Assembly: GCA_947254045.1 (NCBI GenBank)
Contig: CAMYBO010000065.1
Coordinates: 1-7,056 of the forward strand
Source of the DNA: an uncultured Granulicatella sp.
GTDB taxonomy: Bacteria > Bacillota > Bacilli > Lactobacillales > Aerococcaceae
Direction of reading: 5' to 3'
DNA length: 7,056 nt
Below the pieces are notes generated by a model that did no database searches, was not told the origin of the DNA, and saw only the letters and a list, made by a program, of their open reading frames with translations. Positions 1 to 7,056 of the stretch are shown here, one piece after another. The translations under genes and the position numbers were made by a program. Numbering within the stretch: the first letter of the stretch is position 1; every line of letters starts with the position of its first letter.

Positions 1-159
1 GTGTAAAATACAATGGATAAGGTATATATGATGGAAAATTTGGGATATTTCATTTAATGAGGGAATAGTTAGTGCCGCTACTGCACTCTACTGCATAAAT
101 ACACACTTTCGGGACTTTAAAAATGTGTAAAAGTATTTATTATAAAATAAAGCTACCCA

Positions 160-331
160 CTAAATCATTTCAGTATATTTAAATCCTACTTCCATTAAAT
201 CCAACGTAGGGATATTTGTCCATTTCAATATCCAAACACTAGCAAAAATCATCGTAATCAATGCTGAAACTAAAAAAAGAAATTGTATTACTTTTCTGTT
301 CACGGGTCAGTCTTTTATACTGTTGAATCAT
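160..331 (-). pseudogene. small one-helix membrane protein remnant, frameshifted
   Basis: I do not recognise this family. Reading from an ATG at 331 gives a polar N-terminus, MIQQYKRLTREQK, that then runs out of frame at an A-run (plus-strand tttt, 292-295). Shifting frame there gives a continuous C-terminal part of about 45 residues, with a hydrophobic helix (VIQFLFLVSALITMIFASVW) followed by a short polar tail and a TAG at 160-162. Joined, the two halves make a protein of about 60 residues with one membrane segment. The downstream frame could alternatively start at GTG 303 (47 residues), but it has no ribosome binding site. A good promoter lies just upstream (369-396). A real but mutated gene is more likely than chance, because the two frames join exactly at a homopolymer. 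Confidence 0.4.
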
Positions 332-368
332 GCTCTTCCATTCTTCCTTCTTGATTTAACATGATACG

Positions 369-396
369 ATTATAGTATTATACGGAATGATTGCAA
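369..396 (-). promoter_or_regulatory. promoter upstream of the 160-331 remnant
   Basis: On the minus strand TTGCAA (391-396) is followed after 16 bases by a perfect TATAAT (369-374). Transcription would start near 362. That leaves a leader of about 30 bases before the ATG at 331, or an almost leaderless start at the ATG at 360-362, which is in a different frame. No strong Shine-Dalgarno sequence precedes either ATG. Confidence 0.4.
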
Positions 397-758
397 ATCC
401 CCTCATCCAGTCAAAGCTAGATGGATATAAGAGAGAAACAAAAATACGAATCCTTTCCTGTGTTATTTCATTTTTATTTTTGTTTATAAGAAATTACGTA
501 AACCTTTTAGAATAGCTTCCACAAGCAGATTTACAAATTGACAAGTATTTCTTCCTTTGTTAGACTGCACACATTGGATATTTTTTTAAATCAAATGATT
601 CTTCAAGTTAGAGTGATTTTTTATTATCCTATTCAAGAAAATCTCTTGTTTAACACTTTTAGAATTAGGTTTCTATACTTTCTAGTATCCAATTCTTGTT
701 CTAACATTCGGTGGTATGATTGACAACCGAAATCTTTCAAAATGTCTTTCAGCAGTCT

Positions 759-795
759 GCGGCACTGTCTCACCATAGAGAAAAGCCGCTTTTTT
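759..795 (+). terminator. terminator-like hairpin, orphan
   Basis: GCGGC (759-763) pairs with GCCGC (785-789) and is followed directly by six T residues (790-795). An inner TCTC/GAGA pairing shortens the large loop. The layout fits a rho-independent terminator for plus-strand transcription, but no convincing gene lies upstream on that strand. It may be a leftover of a lost gene or the end of a small RNA. Confidence 0.4.
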
Positions 796-1030
796 ATTTC
801 TTAAAATTCTTTTTCCTCACTGCAAAGCTTTTTATTTAAAATTCTCTTCCTTCCATAAATACAACCAAAAAAGTTAATTTCTATGCCGTATACAAAAAAC
901 TGTTGTACTTATTAGTGCAAACTATCCAAATAATAATCTTCAGTGGATTTTTAGCCACTACGTAGCCCATAACTTGCCTTTGTTGACTTGTCAATTTTAA
1001 AATGTACTAAACATTGGAAGGAAAATCAGG

Positions 1031-1199
1031 TTAAGTCTTCGTCTCTTCGGGTTGCAGTGCTATCCCTGAAACTTCGTTTTCTAAAGAACTGAAATTGCGA
1101 TTGAACAATTCACTCCCAGTGTTAGATAGCTCTAGGAGCTTTTTCTTATATATTAACTATTAGGAAATTGTATTCTTTCAAGTAGTCATTCCATTCCAT
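1031..1199 (-). pseudogene. small acidic protein remnant, frameshifted
   Basis: Family not recognised. An ATG at 1199 follows a modest AGGA ribosome binding site. It opens MEWNDYLKEYNFLIVNI and stops at TAA 1146-1148. A neighbouring frame takes over at once and runs about 40 codons without a stop, from near 1156 to TAA 1031-1033. It contains LLELSNTGSELFNRNF and ends GIALQPEETKT. Joined by one frameshift the product would be about 55 residues, acidic, with no membrane segment. It starts about 90 bases beyond the damaged end of the DUF600 gene on the same strand, so it may have been the next gene of that locus. The protein-like composition supports a genuine former gene; its function is unknown. 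Confidence 0.4.
1128..1147 (+). terminator. weak terminator-like hairpin
   Basis: AGCTC (1128-1132), loop TAG and GAGCT (1136-1140) are followed by TTTTCTT. The stem is only five base pairs and lies inside the minus-strand remnant 1031-1199, where the same bases encode a Lys-Leu-Leu-Glu-Leu stretch. Chance is therefore a real possibility. Confidence 0.25.
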
Positions 1200-1312
1200 A
1201 TTTCCTATTCTTATGCTAATTGTGGAAAGTTAAGAGTAACTTCACTTTGTTGAGTATTTTAGAATATTCTCATAATATTAAAAGCATTATATGACTTCCT
1301 CAAACCATTTCT

Positions 1313-1714
1313 TTACTCTAGACGTGGAAGCAATTCTTCATTCTTCTCATAACGCCCTTCATAGCTATAGCGACTATTAAGGGTATTTTTCTGCGCATCA
1401 TAAATCAACCACATCTCAGTCGGATGTTCACGATTATATTCTTGGCAAACATCCTGCAATTTCTGCATATCTTCAGTTCCATATTTCAATAAAGCAAATG
1501 CCATATTATCAGAATCATCTACTTTTTTTGTCGCAACTTCATTAACTTTTTCCATTCCAATTACAATACCATTAATATTATAAAATGGTTTAAAACTATA
1601 CAAACTGTCCGCTATTGCATAGATATATACTTTTTCTGCCTGATCTTGGACATATTCCATTGCTAATGAAATCATGCCAACTTGAACTTCCATAAATTTA
1701 TCTTTAAAAGTCAT
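1313..1714 (-). CDS. DUF600 / YezG-family immunity-like protein, C-terminus frameshifted
   Basis: This 133-residue protein resembles the DUF600 (YezG) family. Known members such as Bacillus subtilis YezG and staphylococcal EssG neutralise nuclease or LXG toxins exported by the type VII system, probably in the cytoplasm. Family-like features are the N-terminal amphipathic segment, VYIYAIAD (29-36), the NEVATKKVDDSD segment (58-69), the central FALLKYG (73-79), PTEMWLIYD (98-106) and a terminal YSYEGRY. The start at ATG 1714 follows a strong AGAGGTGA site. The frame stops at 1313-1315, but the next frame continues as VKKWFEEVI to TAA 1287-1289, matching the WFEEV ending usual in the family. A one-base-type frameshift has therefore removed about ten residues. 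No partner toxin gene is in the window. The family call is from memory of sequence patterns; activity of the truncated form is uncertain. Confidence 0.75.
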   Translation of the reverse strand: MTFKDKFMEVQVGMISLAMEYVQDQAEKVYIYAIADSLYSFKPFYNINGIVIGMEKVNEVATKKVDDSDNMAFALLKYGTEDMQKLQDVCQEYNREHPTEMWLIYDAQKNTLNSRYSYEGRYEKNEELLPRLE

Positions 1715-1744
1715 TTTTTCACCTCTTTAATATCTGATTTATTC

Positions 1745-1758
1745 AACAAATATTTGTT
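1745..1758. repeat. perfect 14-bp palindrome, possible operator
   Basis: AACAAATATTTGTT is a perfect palindrome. It lies between the -10 box and the ribosome binding site of the DUF600 gene, where a bound repressor would block transcription. AT-rich palindromes also arise by chance, and no second copy is seen near another promoter in this window. Confidence 0.3.
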
Positions 1759-1769
1759 ATTTAAACCTA

Positions 1770-1798
1770 ATTATACGGAAAAAAACTATCCTGTTCCA
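1770..1798 (-). promoter_or_regulatory. promoter of the DUF600 gene
   Basis: On the minus strand TGGAAC (1793-1798) is a poor -35 box. It is followed after 17 bases by a perfect TATAAT (1770-1775). Transcription would begin near 1763 and leave a leader of about 50 bases containing the 14-bp palindrome. The gene thus appears to be transcribed independently of rpsI, which has its own terminator upstream. Confidence 0.5.
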
Positions 1799-1835
1799 TT
1801 AAAATTAGAATAATGAATCTATAAGAGACCATTTT

Positions 1836-1867
1836 GAGATTAAGAAATCTTTAGAAAGATCAATCTC
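1836..1867. repeat. nested inverted repeat
   Basis: GAGATT (1836-1841) pairs with AATCTC (1862-1867) and encloses a second inverted repeat, ATCTTT-AG-AAAGAT (1847-1860). Together they could form a long two-tier hairpin in the gap between the rpsI terminator and the DUF600 promoter. No T-tract follows on either strand, so it is not a typical terminator. Function unknown. Confidence 0.3.
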
Positions 1868-1916
1868 CTAAACGCCCACCCATAACCTCACTCCAAAATA
1901 GAAATGACTTTAAACG

Positions 1917-1946
1917 CAAAAAAGCACCCTGTAAATACAGAGTGCT
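1917..1946 (-). terminator. terminator of the rplM-rpsI operon
   Basis: Read on the minus strand, AGCACTCTGT (1937-1946) pairs over ten base pairs, including one G-T, with ACAGGGTGCT (1923-1932) around an ATTT loop. A T-run follows at once (1918-1922). It lies 29 bases after the rpsI stop codon and is a textbook rho-independent terminator. Confidence 0.9.
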
Positions 1947-1975
1947 GAGATATTGTAAGTAATTCTTGTAACGTA

Positions 1976-2368
1976 TTAACGTTTTGAGAATTGGCTTGCT
2001 TTACGAGCTTTTTTAAGACCTGGTTTTTTACGTTCTTTCATACGAGGATCACGAGTTAATAAACCAGCAGCTTTTAAAGCGCCACGGAAATCAGGATCAA
2101 CTGTTAATAATGCACGAGCGATACCATGACGGATAGCTCCTGATTGACCAGTGAATCCACCACCATTAACGTTTACTAATACATCGTAAGTTCCGATTGT
2201 TTCAGTAATGTTTAAAGGTTGTTTGATTACTTCGTGTAAGTAAGCAAATGGAATGTATTCTTCGATTGATTTTTTGTTAATAGTAATTTTACCTGTCCCT
2301 GGTACTAAGATAACACGGGCAGTTGAGTTTTTACGGCGTCCAGTGCCGCGGTATTGTGCTTGAGCCAA
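1976..2368 (-). CDS. rpsI: 30S ribosomal protein S9 (uS9)
   Basis: S9 is a 30S head protein whose C-terminal tail reaches the P-site tRNA. The 130-residue length is usual for the family. It carries the S9 signature with [19 protein letters not shown] (69-87) and the family's C-terminal Ser-Lys-Arg. The basic tail contains [19 protein letters not shown]. The start is a TTG codon at 2366-2368, preceded by AAGGAGG with an 8-base spacing. This start gives the MAQ.QY.GTGRRK N-terminus typical of Firmicutes. rplM ends 13 bases upstream and its TAA runs straight into the Shine-Dalgarno sequence, so the two genes are tightly coupled, as in most bacteria. Transcription ends at the hairpin at 1917-1946. 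Confidence 0.98.
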   Translation of the reverse strand: MAQAQYRGTGRRKNSTARVILVPGTGKITINKKSIEEYIPFAYLHEVIKQPLNITETIGTYDVLVNVNGGGFTGQSGAIRHGIARALLTVDPDFRGALKAAGLLTRDPRMKERKKPGLKKARKASQFSKR

Positions 2369-2381
2369 TGCTTTTTCCTCC

Positions 2382-2825
2382 TTAAATTAGTGATTGGATG
2401 TCTACTGCTACTGGTTGTTGTGCAGCATGTGGATGTTCAGCTCCACCGTAAACATGTAATTTAGTAAATTGACGACGTCCTAAAGAGTTTTTAGGTAACA
2501 TGCCTTTGATTGATAATTCAACTAATTTACGAGAGTTGTTTGCACGTAATTCACCAGCTGTACGAGCAGTCAATCCACCTGGGTGGTTTGAGTGGTGATA
2601 GTAAACTTTATCAGATGCTTTTTTACCTGTTAAAGCTACTTTATCAGCGTTGATGATGATTACGAAATCACCTGTGTCAACGTTAGGTGTAAATGTTGGT
2701 TTGTTTTTTCCACGTAAAATGCTTGCAGCAACAGCTGAAAGACGTCCTAATGGTACATCAGTAGCGTCGATTACAACCCAGTTACGTTCAGTAGTGCTAG
2801 CTTTTGCCATAAATGTTGTACGCAC
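2382..2825 (-). CDS. rplM: 50S ribosomal protein L13 (uL13)
   Basis: L13 is an early-assembly 50S protein that binds 23S rRNA. With a GTG start at 2823-2825 the product has 147 residues, the usual length in Bacilli, and begins [10 protein letters not shown]. The L13 signature is at about 106-128 ([11 protein letters not shown] through LHVYGG), followed by EHPHAAQQP. An upstream TTG at 2838-2840 in the same frame is part of the GGAGG ribosome binding site itself, so it cannot be the start. The GTG sits 8 bases from that site. The gene lies 123 bases after rplT and just upstream of rpsI. The gap holds a structured leader (2841-2930) that probably mediates L13 autoregulation. Confidence 0.97.
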   Translation of the reverse strand: MRTTFMAKASTTERNWVVIDATDVPLGRLSAVAASILRGKNKPTFTPNVDTGDFVIIINADKVALTGKKASDKVYYHHSNHPGGLTARTAGELRANNSRKLVELSIKGMLPKNSLGRRQFTKLHVYGGAEHPHAAQQPVAVDIQSLI

Positions 2826-2840
2826 GATTATTTCCTCCAA

Positions 2841-2930
2841 ATTCTTCTTGGTATTTCTTCACATTGAGTTTAACGGGGCTCAATGGTGGTTTATCTTATT
2901 GGAATATCGAGTGATTCCTTTACTTGATGT
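2841..2930 (-). promoter_or_regulatory. probable L13 (rplM) leader
   Basis: The RNA between rplT and rplM can fold into GGAAT/ATTCC (near 2901-2918) and a 7-bp hairpin CATTGAG/CTCAATG (2862-2885) with loop CCCCGTTAAA. It then runs into the rplM ribosome binding site. Position and length fit the L13 leader described upstream of rplM in low-GC Gram-positive bacteria, where L13 is thought to bind its own mRNA. I recognise it mainly from position and structure, not from a verified consensus. No U-tract follows a stem here, so control may be translational. Confidence 0.55.
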
Positions 2931-2948
2931 AAATAATCTCTCAGATAA

Positions 2949-3308
2949 TTATTTAGCTAATGCTGATTTAGCTTGTTCAGCTAAAACAGTGAATGCTGCT
3001 GCATCGTTAACTGCTAAGTCAGCTAACATTTTGCGGTTCATTTCGATACCAGCTAATTTTAAGCCGTGCATTAATTTGCTGTAGCTTAATCCGTTTAAGC
3101 GAGCTGCCGCATTGATACGTGCGATCCATAATTTACGGAAGTCACGTTTCTTTTGACGACGGTCACGGTAAGCATACATGTATGATTTCATGACTGCTTG
3201 TTTAGCTGTTTTAAATAATTTTGATTTCGCTCCGTAGTAACCTTTAGCTAATTTTAAAACACGGTTACGACGACGACGAGTAACTGTTCCACCTTTAACA
3301 CGTGGCAT
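2949..3308 (-). CDS. rplT: 50S ribosomal protein L20 (bL20)
   Basis: L20 binds 23S rRNA early in large-subunit assembly. In Bacilli it also represses its own operon by binding the mRNA leader. The 119-residue length is normal. The start [26 protein letters not shown] (positions 1-26) and the signature [15 protein letters not shown] (54-68) are diagnostic. The ATG at 3308 follows AAGGAGG. rpmI lies 69 bases upstream; the gap has a small CAGTC/GACTG hairpin (3331-3346) without a T-tract. The regulated target is the leader at 4151-4275. No terminator is evident after the stop codon, so transcription may continue into rplM. Confidence 0.98.
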   Translation of the reverse strand: MPRVKGGTVTRRRRNRVLKLAKGYYGAKSKLFKTAKQAVMKSYMYAYRDRRQKKRDFRKLWIARINAAARLNGLSYSKLMHGLKLAGIEMNRKMLADLAVNDAAAFTVLAEQAKSALAK

Positions 3309-6300
3309 AATTAATTCCTCCTTGGTCTTTCAGTCTCTTGCGACTGTCTAGAAAATGTAATAGTTTTGCGTGCTGAATTAACGCATTTGACTTAATTGTT
3401 GTTTAATACGTTTGATGTCAGTAGCGTGAACCATTGTTTGTTTACGCAAGTGACGACGTTGTTTCTTAGTTTTACCATGGAAACGGTGGCTTGTGAAGGC
3501 TTGTGAACGTTTTAATCCTCCACCACCTGTACGTTTGAAACGTTTAGCTGAACCACGGTGTGTTTTTTGTTTTGGCATGAGACTTTCCTCCTGTTACTTT
3601 TTACTTATCATTTTTGGGCGCTAACATCAAGAACATGCTTCGTCCGTCCATTTTTGCCTTTTGTTCGACAGTTGCAAGTTCACTAACTTGTTCTGCCAAA
3701 CGTTCTAAAACCTTTTGTCCAATCTCTTTATGAGTAATGGCACGGCCTTTAAAGCGGATTGTAGCTTTCACTTTGGCGCCTTTTTCAAGAAACTTCTGTG
3801 CTGCTTTCAATTTCGTATTAAAGTCGTTTTCATCGATTGTAGGGCTTAGACGCACTTCTTTGATATTGATGACTTTTTGATTTTTACGAGCTTCACGTTC
3901 TTTCTTTTGTTGCTCAAAGCGATACTTACCATAATCCATAATTCGAGCAACTGGTGGTTTTGCATTTGGCGAAACTAAAACTAAATCTAGTCCAGCTTGT
4001 TCTGCTAAACGCAATGCATCGTTTTTTGTTTGAACACCAATTTGTTCACCGTTATTGTCAATAACACGTAATTCACGAGCTCGAATTCCATCATTGACCA
4101 TCATATCTTTTGCTATGATTGTTCACCTCCAAAATTTTTGAGAGAAAAAAGCAAAAAAGCAACGAGAACAAAATATCCCCGCTGCCAATGTCTTCATTAA
4201 ATGAACATTACTATCGGCCCAAGGACTTCAGTCAACTTAGGCGAGAAGCGGGATGCTTCTGCTTGTTTTCTCAACTTCTGTAGTTTACAGTAATCCTCTC
4301 CTCTTGTCAACAGTTTTCTACAAAATTATTTTTAATTTTTTAAATCTCTTTAAAGGTCATCGTTTTTTAATACTATTTGTTCTATAATATAGATACATAA
4401 AGGGAGGAATTAATATGGAAAAGCAGTATTTATGTTTATTATCAAGTTTATTCATTTTAGCAGCTTGTAAGAGTCAAACTTCTAAACCTACTGAAACAAC
4501 AACTACTCCAACAACCGTTTCTACAACGACAACCTCAACTACAAAAGTAACAACGACTAAAGAACAGCCAACTACAACTAAAACAGCTTCTGAAACAAAA
4601 CAAGACACAACTACTCAAGAAGCTAAGAAAGCTACTGTTCAAAATAAAACTTCGGTCGCTTCTACTTCAATGAATATAGAAGAAATTAAAACAGGAAATC
4701 TTTCAAGTATTAAAGGAACGTGGAGAAATGACTATGGTCAAGAATTAACTTTCCATGATAATGGGACAGTTTCTGTTAAAGAATCTACCTATAAAGTTCA
4801 ACCAACACAAACACAATATCAAGATGGCTTGTTAAATTGGATTTTCACTCCATTAGAAAATCAACCAACTGTTGGAAGTGCCATTATGACTTTTGTCCCT
4901 AAAAATCAAGTTGTTACTTATGGACTAATTGAAGGTCATAAAGATACTTCTGATACAACAAAAGATCGTTTATTCGGTACTCAATCTGCCCTAACTTCAG
5001 ACGCACTGAAAGAAGCAATGTATTATAAAGTTTCTGACTAATTAAAAAATGGCTCACCTTTTTTGAGGCTGAGCCATTTTTTGTTAATTTCCTAAAAATT
5101 TCTCAAGAAACATACTTGCGATAGTGAAATAAACAAATACACTTGTTAAGTCACTAACTGTAGTAATGAATAAACCACTAGCAAATGAAGGGTCAAACCC
5201 CATAGAGTCAATTAATAATGGAATTAAACTTCCGGCAATCGTTGCTACTGTAATCGCAAAGAACATTGAAACTCCAATAATTCCACCTAAAATCCAGTTT
5301 GCTTGCCATAAACCTACTACGATAAAAATAATCAAGCCTGTCGCAATCCCACTAATAATACCTGTTGCAATTTCTGACAATATCGTTTTTACGAAAACAA
5401 ACTCATCTTCGTTTAAACCAATCTTACGAACCGCTACCGCTAAAGATTGTGTTCCCGCATTCCCTGCTGTACCTGTAATTAGTGTAATGAAAATAGAGAG
5501 TACACTAGCTTGTCCGATAATTCCTTCATAACGACTTAATAAGGCTGCCGTTGTTAATCCTAAGAATAATAAACTAATTAACCATGGCAAACGTTTTGAC
5601 GCTGCAATAAATGGGTTCACAGATTGTTCATCTACGTCTACCCCTGCTAAACCAGAGTAATCACTTGTTGCTTCTTCATCGATAACGTCAATGGCATCAT
5701 CGACTGTAATAATCCCAATTAATTTCTCTTCTTCATCAATAACCGGAATGGCTAAGAAGTCATAGTCTCGAATTATCTTTGCTACTGCTTCTTGTGATTC
5801 TTGTACTTCTACAGAAACAACACGATCCACCATGATTTCGCTAATTTTCACATCTTCTTTATGAACGATTAAATCTTTAAGTGTCAAGACCCCTTTTAAT
5901 CGGTTTTCTTCATCTACTACATACACGTAATAAATCGTTTCTGCTTCTTCTGCCATTTTTTTAACAGTCGTCATCGCACTTCCGACTGTTTGGCTTTCAT
6001 GAATCGCGATAATTTCTGTTGTCATCATCGCTCCAGCTGTATCATCTTCATAATTTAATAAGTTACGAATTTCGTTCGAAGTTTTATGAGGCATCATGCG
6101 CAAATATTTTCTTACTTCATCTTCTTGTACTTGTTGTAAAATATCTACTGCATTATCGGCATACATTTCTGCCAACATTCTTGCAGCATAACGCTCATCC
6201 ATTTCTCGAAGATATTCTTCCACATCTTCAACATCTTCTTCAATAATTTCAAATACAGGTGCCATGTCTTCTGGCGACAGATATTGATACACCAATTGAC

Positions 6301-7056
6301 GTTGTTCCTCACTTAACGACAAGTAAATTTGTGCTTGGTCATAAGTATGGTTTTCTAAAAAGATTTCTTTAAATTGCTGCTTATCATCTGTTTTTAACGT
6401 ATGATGAATTTGTTCTAAAATTTCATCAAATTCATAAGCCATTTCAGACATCGAATCACCTCTATTAATCATTATTTTTTTACATAAAATGATTATACCT
6501 TTTATTATGCGATAATGACAATATGAACCTTTATATTTTCATAAATTTTATTTAGTGATTTTGCTACACTGATATCAAATAAAAGATTAGGAGATGCATT
6601 ATGAAAAAGAAAATTTTCTTATCAACTTTACTAATTGGAGCCTGCATCTGTGCTTCAACTCCAATTTTTGCACAAGAAACTACTACTAATGCTCCAAAGC
6701 AAGAACAACAGGAAAATAAAAAGACTACTGAAGTACCTACACCTCCAAAAGAGGAAGCAATCAAAAATCTGTGGAAACAAGTTGGAAATCATTGGTATTA
6801 CTATAATGAACAAGGTGTTATGTTAAAAAATACAGTTTGAAATTCCTACTACTTCAATAAAGATGGAAAGTATCGAATGGATTTATGAAAATAATCATTG
6901 GTATTATGCAAAGCCTTCCTGGATTTTAGTTCAAAATGAATGGATGAACATCAACCAACATTGATATGTCTTTAATGCACAAGGAAGTCTATTAACAAAT
7001 CAATGGAAAGCTGTCTCTTATACACATCTGACGCTGCCGACGACCTAACACAGGTG

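Larger units (their letters stand above)
1..1290. other. gene-poor, decayed region
   Basis: No intact gene is supported in this AT-rich stretch of about 1.3 kb. Both strands are dense in stops, yet several short minus-strand stretches still read like protein. Two are listed separately (160-331 and 1031-1199). Weaker ones are an open stretch between about 490 and 580 ending in residues VEAILKGLRNFL, and another between about 880 and 1010 containing VMGYVVAKNPLKIIIW. Neither of these has a credible start, and I do not recognise them. Two plus-strand hairpins followed by T-tracts (759-795 and 1128-1147) have no clear gene upstream. The simplest reading is debris of an accessory locus continuous with the damaged DUF600 gene to its right. 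Confidence 0.6.

Overview
The window looks like a low-GC Firmicute of the order Lactobacillales, most likely Enterococcus or a close relative. The reasons are the AT-rich sequence, the strong AGGAGG-type ribosome binding sites, the ribosomal protein sequences, the Bacilli-type L20 leader and the Thr-rich lipoprotein. The species cannot be fixed by eye. The last 46 bases (7011-7056) are not biological: they are an Illumina Nextera transposase adapter running into an index, so the window ends at a contig edge with untrimmed adapter.

Layout. Positions 1-1290 carry no intact gene. They hold at least two decayed minus-strand reading frames: a small membrane protein remnant (160-331) and a small acidic protein remnant (1031-1199). 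There are also two orphan plus-strand hairpin/T-tract structures. At 1313-1714 (minus) is a DUF600/YezG-like gene, the family of immunity proteins paired with type VII-secreted LXG toxins. Its last residues are lost to a frameshift and no toxin gene is visible nearby, so 160-1714 reads as an eroding accessory locus.

Positions 1976-4310 (minus) are a translation block: infC-rpmI-rplT followed by rplM-rpsI. It starts at a near-consensus promoter and passes an L20 autoregulatory leader, in which a clear terminator competes with an antiterminator pairing. infC most likely starts at a rare AUC codon. A second structured leader, probably the L13 leader, lies between rplT and rplM. No terminator is visible between the two groups, so all five genes may be cotranscribed up to the strong terminator after rpsI.

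On the plus strand a divergent promoter drives a Thr-rich lipoprotein with a probable DUF6287 domain (4415-5041). It shares a bidirectional terminator with the convergent magnesium channel gene mgtE (5084-6451, minus). Divergent from mgtE is a secreted protein with wall-binding-type repeats (from 6601). It is broken by two Trp-to-TGA changes and a frameshift before the adapter begins.

I found no CRISPR array, tRNA, rRNA or intact mobile element. I see no convincing new system; the most informative points are the two stacked ribosomal leaders, the infC start codon, the decaying immunity locus and the adapter artefact.
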